The position numbers and the translations under genes were made by a program. Below are positions 26,872-35,648 of a stretch of 64,000 bases of DNA, piece after piece. The DNA is taken from assembly GCA_020633075.1 (NCBI GenBank), contig JACKEI010000001.1, forward strand, positions 1,550,001 to 1,614,000, given 5' to 3'. Within the stretch, counting starts at the first letter, position 1. Each line of letters begins with the position of its first letter. The notes beneath the pieces were generated by a model. The model had not been told where the DNA came from. It made no database searches and worked only from the letters and a program-made list of their open reading frames with translations. The stretch is from Sandaracinaceae bacterium. GTDB lineage: Bacteria; Myxococcota_A; Polyangia; Polyangiales; Houyiibacteriaceae.

Positions 26872-29274
26872 ATGCGAGGAACGAGCGGAGCCACGAGCAG
26901 CCCCTCCGACGGGCACCGAGCGGCCACGTCTGACGGACGTGCGCGCTCGCTGCATCGAGCCTGGGCGTGGCTCGTGGGTGGCCCGCTCCTGCTCGTCGTG
27001 CTTCAGAAGGGGGCGCGCATCGCCTCATTCTGCGAGACGGCGCCTGACACGACGCTGCTGGCTCGCGTCCAGCTGCTGGTGCCGGATCTGCTCTTCGCCA
27101 TGGGCCTCGGGGCGCTGGGATGGGCCGCGCTGGCCGGACCGCGTGGCAAGGTGGTGCAGGTGGCGGCGCTGGGGGTTGCGCAGCTCCTGCTGGCCGCGGT
27201 GCTCTTCGCCAGCACCGCCAGCCACCGCTACTTCCTGGCCACCGGGACGCCCCTCGACTACCCGCTGTTCTGGCTGGGTCTGGTGGAGATCGGCGAGCGT
27301 GCGCGCGTGGCCACGAGCGAGATCCCCGCGTCCACGTGGCTACTCCAAGCGCTGGCCTTGTTCACCTCCCTGGTCATGCCGTGGCACGCCGTGCGCGGCT
27401 GCTCCGCGCGACCGGGTCCACGCGGCAGACACCTCGCCACCGGCATCGTGGGTGGGCTCTGCGCGCTGACCGCGAGCGCGTGGGTGCCACCTCCGGCGGG
27501 CGTGGGTAGCGACTTCGCGCGCCCCGCCGTGGCGCAGCTGCTGATGACCGCGCGCCCCGGCAACGCGGTGAGCGCGGCGCTGCTGTCGGAGGCCCGCGCC
27601 GCCCCTCGCGGCGCACGCGCGCTGACGCCAACCGAGGAGGCCGCCCCGGGCGCCCGCCGGAACGTGCTCTTCCTTGTGCTGGAGTCCACCAGCGCCACCG
27701 CGACGACGCCCTACGCGCCGCAGCAGACGACCACCCCCGCGCTGGCTCGCTGGGCCACCCGGGGGACACTGGTGGAGTCGGCTTACGCGGTGGTTCCGCA
27801 CACCAGCAAGGCCCTCGTCGCCATCTTGTGCGGCTTCCCACCGCGCGTGGGCGTGCGCGTCTCGGAGGCCGTGCCGAACGGCATCCCCGGGCGCTGCCTG
27901 CCAGCTCTGCTGCGCGACCAGGGCTACGCCACCGCCTTCATGCAGAGCGCGCGCGGCTCCTTCGAGAGTCGCGGGGACCTCGTCGCCGCGCTGGGCTTCG
28001 AGAGCTTCCAGCACTCTGGCAACCTGCCCACGGCTGGCTTTCAAGAGGCCAACTACTTTGCCCACGAAGACGACATCCTGCGCGCACCGGCGCGGGCCTT
28101 CGTGGCCGCCAGCCGCGCCCGGCAGCAACCCTTCGTGCTCACCCTGCTGACGGGCGCGACCCACCACGACTACCGCGAGGTGCGGCGCTACGGCACGCAG
28201 ACGCACGACCCACACAACCCGGTGCGCAACCGCTGGCTGAACGCGGTGCGCCGCCAGGATCACCTGGTGGACGACGTGCTTCACGACCTCACGGAGCTCG
28301 GCGTCCTGGACGAGACATTGGTCATGGTCGTCGGGGACCACGGTGAGGCCTTTGGGGAGCACGGCCTGCGCACCCATGACGAGGTGCCCTACAACGAGGT
28401 GCTGCACGTGCCGCTCCTGCTCCTGGACGGCCGCGCGCCCGGGCGTGTGCGCGGCCCGGTGACGCAGCTCGACCTGGTGCCGACGGTGCTGGACCGCCTG
28501 GGCTACGAGGCGGTGGGCGGGCGCTACCCGGGCCTGGTCATCACGCCCGACATGCCCGAAGACCGGCGCATCTACGCGGCCTGCTACCACGAGCTGCGCT
28601 GCGCTGTGGAGATCGAGGGGCGCCGCAAGCGCATCCACCGCTATGGCGTGCTGCCCGACCAGCTCTTCGACTTGGTGGAGGACCCACGCGAGGAGCGCGA
28701 CCTGGTGGCCCTCTCGGGAACAGACTCCGAGGCAGCCACGGAAGCCGCACGGGCGACGGCGCGCAGCCGCCGCTGGGTCCAGGTGACCACGCTGATGAGC
28801 CAGGCCACCGACGGCGTCCAGCGAGCCATCGACGAAGCGCGCGTCCAGGCCTTACCCGCTGACGCCGTCGCGGTCACGGGCCGCTTCGGCGACGTCATCC
28901 GCGTGCTGGGCGTGCAGCACCCCACCACGCCCACGCCACGCGGTGGCTTCGTCCGCTTCACGGTCTTCTACCAAGTGCTCGACGCCGTGCCCCCGCACAT
29001 GCGGCTCGTGCAGTTCGGACGCAGCAGCGGACCGCACGTGCAGCGCTACACGCACACGCCGGTGGCGGGGCTGTACCCAGCGGCCCTCTGGCAACCCGGG
29101 GAGATCATCGCTGACACCTTCAGTCTGCGCGTGCCCGCCAATCACCCGGACGACTACATGGACGTGAGCGTAGGCTTCCGCGCGGAGGACGGCGGCGAGC
29201 ACCTGCCCGTCAGCGAGGGCGAGACACGCCACCCCGGAGAGCTCTTCGTCGCCTCCGTTCCCATTCGGCGCTGA
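26872..29274 (+). CDS. Membrane-anchored sulfatase-fold protein (LtaS/phosphoglycerol-transferase-like)
   Basis: About 800 residues. Four to five N-terminal membrane helices are followed by an alkaline-phosphatase-superfamily domain from about residue 265: VLFLVLESTSATATTPY (metal Glu and probable nucleophile Thr), VVPHTSKALVAILCG, VMVVGDHGEAFGEHG (Asp-His metal ligands), and HVPLLLLDG. This resembles lipoteichoic-acid synthase and OpgB/EptA-type enzymes that transfer phosphoglycerol or phosphoethanolamine. A further C-terminal beta-sandwich-like region (RFTVFYQVLDAVPPH) is not usual. ATG at 26872 preferred over GTG at 26803. Donor and acceptor unknown. Confidence 0.85.
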   Translation: MRGTSGATSSPSDGHRAATSDGRARSLHRAWAWLVGGPLLLVVLQKGARIASFCETAPDTTLLARVQLLVPDLLFAMGLGALGWAALAGPRGKVVQVAALGVAQLLLAAVLFASTASHRYFLATGTPLDYPLFWLGLVEIGERARVATSEIPASTWLLQALALFTSLVMPWHAVRGCSARPGPRGRHLATGIVGGLCALTASAWVPPPAGVGSDFARPAVAQLLMTARPGNAVSAALLSEARAAPRGARALTPTEEAAPGARRNVLFLVLESTSATATTPYAPQQTTTPALARWATRGTLVESAYAVVPHTSKALVAILCGFPPRVGVRVSEAVPNGIPGRCLPALLRDQGYATAFMQSARGSFESRGDLVAALGFESFQHSGNLPTAGFQEANYFAHEDDILRAPARAFVAASRARQQPFVLTLLTGATHHDYREVRRYGTQTHDPHNPVRNRWLNAVRRQDHLVDDVLHDLTELGVLDETLVMVVGDHGEAFGEHGLRTHDEVPYNEVLHVPLLLLDGRAPGRVRGPVTQLDLVPTVLDRLGYEAVGGRYPGLVITPDMPEDRRIYAACYHELRCAVEIEGRRKRIHRYGVLPDQLFDLVEDPREERDLVALSGTDSEAATEAARATARSRRWVQVTTLMSQATDGVQRAIDEARVQALPADAVAVTGRFGDVIRVLGVQHPTTPTPRGGFVRFTVFYQVLDAVPPHMRLVQFGRSSGPHVQRYTHTPVAGLYPAALWQPGEIIADTFSLRVPANHPDDYMDVSVGFRAEDGGEHLPVSEGETRHPGELFVASVPIRR

Positions 29275-29297
29275 GCGCGATGGGCGGCGCTCAGCGC
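29268..29297. terminator. Bidirectional terminator between convergent genes
   Basis: GCGCTGAGCGC (29268-29278) pairs with GCGCTCAGCGC (29287-29297): 11 perfect pairs, 8-base loop. The left arm contains the TGA stop of the sulfatase-fold gene, and the right arm ends two bases before the stop codon of the acyltransferase gene on the other strand. No T run on either side. Confidence 0.7.
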
Positions 29298-29298
29298 G

Positions 29299-30132
29299 TC
29301 AGCCCTCGGCCTTGCGACGCGCCAGCAGCTCGTCCAGGCACGCCTGCATCATCCCGTGCACGCGCTCGTGGCACTCCTCCACGTAGTCCGCGTCCTCGGC
29401 TGCCTCGGGCCCGCTGCGCTCGAAGCGGACGGGGGGGAGCACCTGCTGGTAGACGCGCGTGGGGACCGGTAGGTGCAGGATGGGCGGACCAAGGGTGAGC
29501 CCCCACGGCAAGCACAGCGTGATGGGCCAGCGCTTCATGCCCAGCACTCGGTCGATGCCCGTCATGCGCGCGATCCGCTCGCCGCTGGTGAGCACGATGA
29601 GCGTCTCGTGCCCGCCGGCCGTGACGACCGGCACGATGGGGACGTTCTCGCGCAGCGCGAGGCGAATGTAGCCGCGCCGTGTGCCGAAGATGATCCGGTT
29701 GCGGTCGGCGAAGCTGCGCATGGAGTCGGTCTCGCCCCCCGGGAACGCGAGCACCTTGTAGCCACTCTGCAGGAGCTCCGAGGCCATCTCCGGCGCGGCC
29801 GGAACAGCGCCCAGGGCCGTGAAGAAGCGGGCCACCGGACCCACGCGAAAGCTCGTGCCGTGCACCAGCGTGCGCGGCAGCGCGTCGGCCCCGTGCACCG
29901 GGAACCACGAGTAGGCCAGCACGTGGATCTCCGGCATGACGCCCACGGAGTTGTGGTTGGCCACCACCAGCGCGCCCCCCTTGGGCACGTGCTCCACGCC
30001 GAACACACGCGGCCTGAAGAAGAACTCGGTGGTCTTGCGCGTGGCGTCCAAGAACGTCGCGAGGGCCTTGGGGTCCGGACCCTGATCGATGGACGTCGGC
30101 GGGTCCGCGCGGAGGAATGCAGGGATGGGCAT
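29299..30132 (-). CDS. PlsC-like lysophospholipid acyltransferase family protein
   Basis: 277 residues. The acyltransferase fold is recognisable from ALVVANHNSVGV (motif I region), the FPGGETDSMRSF block (motif III type), IRLALRENVPIVPVV and the closing NVPIVPV-like strand. The FPGG form is closer to the DAGAT/TMEM68 branch than to classic PlsC. The usual HX4D is not present: the residue five after His is Val. ATG at 30132 is chosen; a GTG one codon upstream exists. Converges with the sulfatase-fold gene and diverges from the giant membrane gene at 30238, suggesting envelope-lipid work. Confidence 0.82.
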   Translation of the reverse strand: MPIPAFLRADPPTSIDQGPDPKALATFLDATRKTTEFFFRPRVFGVEHVPKGGALVVANHNSVGVMPEIHVLAYSWFPVHGADALPRTLVHGTSFRVGPVARFFTALGAVPAAPEMASELLQSGYKVLAFPGGETDSMRSFADRNRIIFGTRRGYIRLALRENVPIVPVVTAGGHETLIVLTSGERIARMTGIDRVLGMKRWPITLCLPWGLTLGPPILHLPVPTRVYQQVLPPVRFERSGPEAAEDADYVEECHERVHGMMQACLDELLARRKAEG

Positions 30133-30237
30133 CACTGCGCCGAGCGTACTACGAGCGCCCGCCGCCGAGGCGGGTCAATCCGCGGGGTGCGGCGCGGGGG
30201 GGCGCCCCCTATACTCCGCGCCACTTCGAGGATTTTC

Positions 30238-33200
30238 GTGCGTCGCGTTGCCATCTTTGCCTTCTTCCTGTCGGGCGCCTCCAGCCTGATCTTCCAGAGC
30301 ATCTGGTCGCGCCTGGCGCACCACGTCTTCGGGGCCACCAGCATCGCCATCAGCACGGTGGTGACGGCCTTCATGGCCGGCCTCGGACTCGGCGCGTTCA
30401 TCGCGGGGCGCTACGCCGACAAGGTCAAGAACCCGCTGCGCGCGTACGCGCTGGTGGAGCTCGGGGTGGGCGCCTACGCGCTGCTGCTGCCCACCATCCT
30501 GGACCCGGAGGGCTGGCTCGCCGTGGTCAACGCGTCGCTGCGCGGCAGCCTGGGCGCCGAGTCCGCCGCCTTCATGTTCGCGCGCTTCTTCTGCGTGTTC
30601 CCCTTCCTCCTGATCCCCACCACGCTGATGGGCTCGAGCTTACCGCTGCTGGCGCGACACTTCGTGCGCTCGGACCAAGACCCCAGCGCCGTCGCCTCCT
30701 GGGTGGGCACCCTGTACGCCGTCAACACGGTGGGCGCCGTCGCCGGCACGGCCCTCAGCGTCTTCGGCCTGATGCCCACCATTGGGCTCTGGGCCACCGG
30801 CATCACCGCCGCCGCCATGAACTTCACGCTGGCGGGTCTGATCTTCCTCACCCAGCGGCAGGGCTGGGACCAAGCTCCGCTCCTCGCTCCCACCGGCGAA
30901 GAAGAGGCCGACAGCGCCGCGCTCGCCAAGGTGCCTCGCTACGCGCGCCGCGCTGCGGTCTTCGCCTTCTTCGTGAGCGGCGCCGCGGCGCTCTGCTACG
31001 AGGTCGTCTGGTCGCGCGCCCTGGCCATGACGAACGGCTCGTCGGTGTACGGCTTCGGCATCATCCTGACCACGTTCCTGGTCGGCATCGCGGGCGGCAG
31101 CGCCACCGCCTCGGGCCTGCTCGCGAGCGCCACGCGCCGGCTGGACGTCTTGTCCGCGCTCTCGATCGCGCTGGTCATGTACGCCGTCACGTCCTTCTCG
31201 CTCTTCGACCAGGCGCTGGTGGGCGGCGTCGCGCTGGGCGCGGTCACGCTCCCGGCCGGGCTGCTCTCGTGGTTCCTGCTGTCGTTGCTGGGGTCCGCCC
31301 CCGTCGTGGTCCTGCGCTGGCTCTCGGCGCTGGGCCGTGAAGACGAGTCCGCCGCCGCCACCAGCCAACGCCTGGACAAGCTGGCCCTGCTCACGCTCAC
31401 CGTGCCCCTGCTCTTCGCCATCATCGGAGCCGCCATCCACAGGGGCGCCAGCTACGGCCAGTACCCGCAGATCGTGGCCACGGTGGTGGTCTGCGTGGTC
31501 GCGCTGGCCGTCGCGCTGCTCACGCTGCGCAACCTCCCCGTGCTGCAGCTCGCGGTGATCCAGCTGCTCATCGCGCTCTCCACGCTGGCCAACATGGTCT
31601 TCCAAGACGAGGTCAGCTGCGCTCTCGGCGCGCTCGTGGGCGGCCTCGAGAACCTGCCCGATCACGTCGGCACGGTGCGCTTCTTCTCGTTCCTCACCTC
31701 CTCCCTCTGCACCCTGCCCGCCACGCTGGGCATGGGCGCCATGTTCCCGCTCACGCTGCGCCTCTTCTCCGTCAGCGGGGCCACCATCGGTGACGACGTC
31801 GGCAAGGTCTACGCGAGCAACACGCTGGGCTCCATCCTGGGTGCGTGGGTGCCGGGCTTCATCCTCATGCCCCGCTACGGCATGCAAGCAGCGCTCTTTG
31901 CGGGTATGGCCCTCAACTTCGCCATGGCGCTGCTGCTGCTGGTCGTCGCCGCCGCGGACCCGGAGGAGGACGCGAGTGGGTTGCCCGAGAACGAGTCGGA
32001 CCCCGCTGGGCAGGACGGCGCTCCCGGCGCCCCGGCGAAGGGAGCCGTCCCAGCCAACAGCCGCGCCGTCGTCGAGAGCATCCTCATCTACGCCCTCGCG
32101 CCCATCATCCCTGCGCTCGTCGCGCTGGTGTACTTCGGCCTGTTCCGGCCCAACGCCCCGTGGTTCGTGCCGAACCTCACGTGGGACCCCGGGCGCATGA
32201 CCCTGGGCGTGTTCCGCCCCTCGGTGGCCCGCTCCGCGTGCCGCGAGCTCGCCAACACGCACGTCGAGCTCCTCTACTACCACGACGGTCTGAGCACGAC
32301 GGTCACGGTCGAGCGCTACTGGGGCACCCACCTGGCCATGAAGAACAACGGCAAGGTGGACGCCAGCAACGGCGAGGACATGCCCACCCAGATCAACCTC
32401 GCGGCCTATCCCCTGCTCATGCACGAGCGGGGCCCCGAGGGGCTGGACCTGGCGGTCATCGGCTTCGGCTCGGGCGTCACGGTGGGCACGGCCCTGCACT
32501 TCCCCGTGCGCAGCGTCGACGTCATCGAGCTGGAGCGCGCCATCCCAGAGGCGGCTCGCTGGTTCACCGAGTACAACCACCTCGAGTTCCCGCTGCCCGA
32601 CTTCCCCTACGTGCAGATGGACCGCCTGGAGGTCATCAACGACGACGGGCGCAACTACCTCGCCGCCACCGAGCGCGAGTACGACGTGATCATCAGTGAG
32701 CCCAGCAACCCCTGGATCACCGGCGTTGCGGACCTCTTCACGGAGGAGCACTTCCGCATCAGCAAGCGGCGCCTGCGCGAGGGCGGCATCTACTGCCAGT
32801 GGGTCCAGCTGTACGAGCTGAGCCCAGAGAACATCAAGGCCATCTACCGCACCTTCGCGTCCCAGTTCGCGCACGTGGTGGCGTTCTCCGCCGACGATTT
32901 CTCGCCGGACACCATCCTGCTGGGCTCGGACAGCCCGCTGCCGCTGGACCTCGAGCGCGTGACACGCGGCTTCTCCTTCGAGAGCGCGCGGGCCGACCTG
33001 ACGGCGGGCACCCTGCACCGCCCCCACGACGTGTTCTCGCGGGTGCTCCTGGCCAACCGCGACGAGGTGCAGCAGTTCACGCAGATCGAGTCGGTACGCG
33101 ACACCGAGGGCAGCCGCTGGGTGGCGCACCACGACTCGGACAACGCGCGCCCCTGTGCGGCCCCCTTGTGCCGCCGCGAGCCAGTCCCCACCAACACGGA

Positions 33201-34011
33201 CGACAACATGCTGATCGAGTTCGCGGCGCCGCGCGACCTCATCGGCTACCAGCGCTACGAGCGCTACCTGCCGGACCACCTCTACGCCCCGACCTGGCCC
33301 TACGGCAACGTCGTCGGGCGCATCGAGGGCTTGGGCGAAGGCCCCGAGGCGGCCGCCAACCTGGCCGAGCTCTCCATGGCCCTGCTCGCGGCGGGGCGTC
33401 GCGGCGAGGCGTCGTCCTTGGCGGAGCAGAGCGTGGAAGCCGGCCGCGCCCCGGAGTCGCTCGTGGCCATCGAGGTCATGCGGCGGCTCCTCGGGCCCGA
33501 GGGAGAGCCCGCCATTCGTGTCTCTCCCCCGAGCGCTGGCCCCGAGCTGTCGCCACGCCAGGCGCGCGTGCTGAACGAGGGCTTCCTGGCCGTCCGCGAC
33601 GGCGTGGACTCGGGTGACTATGGCGCCGCGCTGAACGCCATGGAGGACATCCCCGCTCCCGTGCGCCAACACAGCGGCCCGTCCATGAAGCTCCTGTACG
33701 CCTACCTCCTGTACAAGACGGGGGCGATTCGACCGCGCTACGACGAAGTCGTGACCCTCCTAGAGGAGCTGAGCGGCACGCACCCGCGCTGGGTCGCGGA
33801 GCGCCCCGAGGTCCGCTACTTCATGGCGCGCGCCATGTGGGCCGAGGCGGCGTTCGGAGACGCCGTGCGCGTGATGCGTCAATACGTCGAACGCATGCTC
33901 ATCGACGAGGCTGCGGCGCGCGACGAGCGCGAGCGGGCGGCCGCAACCCCCTCCCCAGACGGCAGCACGGCCGCTCCCGAGGACGTGGGCCCGACACCGG
34001 CTCGACCCTGA
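30238..34011 (+). CDS. Fused membrane-transporter-like / spermidine-synthase-like protein with helical C-terminus
   Basis: 1257 residues from GTG at 30238 after CGAGGAT. The first 600 residues hold two related membrane blocks: FFLSGASSLIFQSIWSRLAHH and, about 240 residues later, FFVSGAAALCYEVVWSRALAM, each followed by TM helices with a GLGLGAFIAGRYAD-type motif. Residues about 640-900 carry an SAM-fold domain like spermidine synthase (LAVIGFGSGVTVGTAL, VDVIELERAIPEAA, EYDVIISEPSNPWITG). The last 250 residues look TPR-like. Fused MFS/spermidine-synthase proteins are known, but the aminopropyltransferase activity of this group is unproven. Substrate unknown. Confidence 0.86.
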   Translation: MRRVAIFAFFLSGASSLIFQSIWSRLAHHVFGATSIAISTVVTAFMAGLGLGAFIAGRYADKVKNPLRAYALVELGVGAYALLLPTILDPEGWLAVVNASLRGSLGAESAAFMFARFFCVFPFLLIPTTLMGSSLPLLARHFVRSDQDPSAVASWVGTLYAVNTVGAVAGTALSVFGLMPTIGLWATGITAAAMNFTLAGLIFLTQRQGWDQAPLLAPTGEEEADSAALAKVPRYARRAAVFAFFVSGAAALCYEVVWSRALAMTNGSSVYGFGIILTTFLVGIAGGSATASGLLASATRRLDVLSALSIALVMYAVTSFSLFDQALVGGVALGAVTLPAGLLSWFLLSLLGSAPVVVLRWLSALGREDESAAATSQRLDKLALLTLTVPLLFAIIGAAIHRGASYGQYPQIVATVVVCVVALAVALLTLRNLPVLQLAVIQLLIALSTLANMVFQDEVSCALGALVGGLENLPDHVGTVRFFSFLTSSLCTLPATLGMGAMFPLTLRLFSVSGATIGDDVGKVYASNTLGSILGAWVPGFILMPRYGMQAALFAGMALNFAMALLLLVVAAADPEEDASGLPENESDPAGQDGAPGAPAKGAVPANSRAVVESILIYALAPIIPALVALVYFGLFRPNAPWFVPNLTWDPGRMTLGVFRPSVARSACRELANTHVELLYYHDGLSTTVTVERYWGTHLAMKNNGKVDASNGEDMPTQINLAAYPLLMHERGPEGLDLAVIGFGSGVTVGTALHFPVRSVDVIELERAIPEAARWFTEYNHLEFPLPDFPYVQMDRLEVINDDGRNYLAATEREYDVIISEPSNPWITGVADLFTEEHFRISKRRLREGGIYCQWVQLYELSPENIKAIYRTFASQFAHVVAFSADDFSPDTILLGSDSPLPLDLERVTRGFSFESARADLTAGTLHRPHDVFSRVLLANRDEVQQFTQIESVRDTEGSRWVAHHDSDNARPCAAPLCRREPVPTNTDDNMLIEFAAPRDLIGYQRYERYLPDHLYAPTWPYGNVVGRIEGLGEGPEAAANLAELSMALLAAGRRGEASSLAEQSVEAGRAPESLVAIEVMRRLLGPEGEPAIRVSPPSAGPELSPRQARVLNEGFLAVRDGVDSGDYGAALNAMEDIPAPVRQHSGPSMKLLYAYLLYKTGAIRPRYDEVVTLLEELSGTHPRWVAERPEVRYFMARAMWAEAAFGDAVRVMRQYVERMLIDEAAARDERERAAATPSPDGSTAAPEDVGPTPARP

Positions 34012-34022
34012 GCCGGTGTCGG
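33991..34022 (+). terminator. Terminator-like hairpin overlapping the stop codon
   Basis: CCGACACCGGCTC (33991-34003) and GAGCCGGTGTCGG (34010-34022) form a perfect 13-bp stem with a 6-base loop. The TGA stop at 34009-34011 lies at the loop/right-arm junction, so the stem is partly coding. No T run follows. Confidence 0.7.
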
Positions 34023-34035
34023 CTCGGTGCGTAGC

Positions 34036-34139
34036 CGCCTATGCACCTCGACCAGATCGCTGCATAGGCGCGTTCGCAATGACCGCACATTGCGCACCAC
34101 GGCACCTCGAACAGTTCCACATATTGCGCGCAAACTGTT
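34036..34139. promoter_or_regulatory. Cluster of inverted repeats before the small gene at 34248
   Basis: CGCCTATGCA (34036-34045) and TGCATAGGCG (34061-34070) are a perfect 10-bp inverted repeat with a 15-base loop. GCAATG (34076-34081) and CATTGC (34088-34093) form a second. AACAGTT (34110-34116) and AACTGTT (34133-34139) flank the palindrome TTGCGCGCAA (34124-34133). The stretch is poorer in G+C than its flanks, and TATTAG at 34145-34150 could serve as a -10. Likely operator or RNA structure upstream of the 63-residue protein and the glycolytic genes. Confidence 0.5.
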
Positions 34140-34247
34140 GAAACTATTAGCGTCACTTTCGAGCGCGAGATGTCCCGGAAACCTGGCACAGCCCCTGCTT
34201 TGCTCGCCGGCGCGGCCCAACTGCGGGCACGCGGGGGATCCTTCACC

Positions 34248-34439
34248 ATGAGCACCGAGACCATGTCCCACACCCAACCTGCCGCCGGCGACGAGCGCGG
34301 CGTCAAGATCCTAGCCAAGTCCGTCTACAAGCAGCTGAAGCAGAGCGGAGCCTCGCGCGCCGAGATCGTCGGCTTCACCAACGCCATGCTGGAGCTGGTC
34401 ACCACCGAGATCCGGGACGGCGCCGCACCAGACGCCTGA
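34248..34439 (+). CDS. Small helical protein upstream of gap
   Basis: 63 residues from ATG at 34248, preceded by GGGGGAT; a start at 34170 would add 26 residues and is less well supported. The C-terminal half (ILAKSVYKQLKQSGASRAEIVGFTNAMLELVTTEIRD, quoted in part: VYKQLKQSGASRAEIVG) is a two-helix unit resembling a helix-turn-helix, but too short to prove DNA binding. No signal peptide. 176 bases separate it from gapA. Function unknown. Confidence 0.65.
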   Translation: MSTETMSHTQPAAGDERGVKILAKSVYKQLKQSGASRAEIVGFTNAMLELVTTEIRDGAAPDA

Positions 34440-34615
34440 GCCCATTCCCAGTGGGGACGTGAACGCCCCTGTCGTTCAGCTGCCGCCGCCGCGCTCTCGC
34501 GCAGGCGGCTTCTCTGTTTGTGCGCGCGACACCCCGCGCGAATTGGCCGGCCGGCGGCGCGCTTCTGTACTACCCTGCCGAGCCCGGACCCCGTCGGCTC
34601 CGGTACGAGAGAACC

Positions 34616-35638
34616 ATGCCCATCAAGATCGGTATCAACGGCTTCGGCCGCATCGGTCGCGCGGTCGCGCGGCTGCTCCTCGAGGACGGCAACACGGGTG
34701 ATGTCCAGCTCGCGGCCATCAACGACCTGACGGACACCCACTCGCTGGCTCACCTGCTGCAGTTCGACACCGTACACCGCACGTTCTCGCGCAAGGTCGA
34801 GGCCAGCGACGACGGAAACATCGTCGTGGACGGCGCGCGCATCCCCACGTTCGCGATCCGCGAGCCAGAGAAGCTGCCTTGGAAGGAGCTCGGCGTGGAC
34901 GTGGTGCTGGAGTGCACGGGCATCTTCACCACGCGCGACCTGGCGGCCAAGCACCTCGAGGCCGGGGCCAAGAAGGTGGTGGTCTCCGCCCCCTGCAAGG
35001 GCGCGGACGGCACCTTCTGCTTCGGCATCAACGACGACGGCTACGACCCCGAGCTGCACACCATCATCTCGAACGCGTCGTGCACCACCAACTGCCTCGC
35101 GCCCATGGCCAAGGTCCTGGACGAGACCTACGGCATCATCAAGGGCCACGTCGTCACGGTCCACTCGTACACCAACGACCAGCGCATCCTGGACCTGCCG
35201 CACAAGAAGGACTACCGCCGCGCACGCGCCGCCGCGGAGAACATCATCCCCACCAGCACGGGGGCCGCGTCCGCCATCGGGCTGGTCCTGCCCAACCTCT
35301 CGGGCAAGCTGGTCGGGTCCGCCGTGCGGGTGCCCACGCCCAATGTATCGCTCACGATCCTCACCGCCCACGTGGGCAAGCAGACCACCGCAGAAGACGT
35401 GAACGAGGCCTTCCGCGCCGCCGCCCAAGGCCCCCTCGGACGCATCCTCAGCATCGAGCCGCGGCCGCTGGTCTCGAGTGACTTCATCGGCAACCCCGCG
35501 TCCGCCACGCTGGACCTCGCGCTGACCACCGTAGTGGGCGGCGACCAAGTGCAGGTGACGGCCTGGTACGACAACGAGTGGGGCTTCAGCACCCGCATGA
35601 TCGACCTGGTCCGGACCGTGTCCGGCGTGGCGCGCTAG
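34616..35638 (+). CDS. gap: Glyceraldehyde-3-phosphate dehydrogenase
   Basis: Glycolytic oxidation and phosphorylation of glyceraldehyde-3-phosphate with NAD. 340 residues: IGINGFGRIGRAVAR cofactor loop, catalytic Cys in SNASCTTNCLAP, His in VHSYTNDQ, and WYDNEWGFS at the C-terminus. The NDLTD after strand 2 fits NAD use. First gene of the gap-pgk-tpiA-secG row, 10 bases before pgk. Confidence 0.97.
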   Translation: MPIKIGINGFGRIGRAVARLLLEDGNTGDVQLAAINDLTDTHSLAHLLQFDTVHRTFSRKVEASDDGNIVVDGARIPTFAIREPEKLPWKELGVDVVLECTGIFTTRDLAAKHLEAGAKKVVVSAPCKGADGTFCFGINDDGYDPELHTIISNASCTTNCLAPMAKVLDETYGIIKGHVVTVHSYTNDQRILDLPHKKDYRRARAAAENIIPTSTGAASAIGLVLPNLSGKLVGSAVRVPTPNVSLTILTAHVGKQTTAEDVNEAFRAAAQGPLGRILSIEPRPLVSSDFIGNPASATLDLALTTVVGGDQVQVTAWYDNEWGFSTRMIDLVRTVSGVAR

Positions 35639-35648
35639 GAGGTCACCG

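Noticed and set aside
29473..30237. Upstream extension of the giant membrane gene frame
   Set aside because: It overlaps the acyltransferase gene on the other strand, is Arg/His-rich, and a good ribosome site precedes GTG 30238.
30640..33672. A 1010-codon minus-strand frame
   Set aside because: Lies fully inside the giant membrane/spermidine-synthase-like gene; composition (Gln, His, Arg, Gly rich) and lack of motifs mark it as a shadow.
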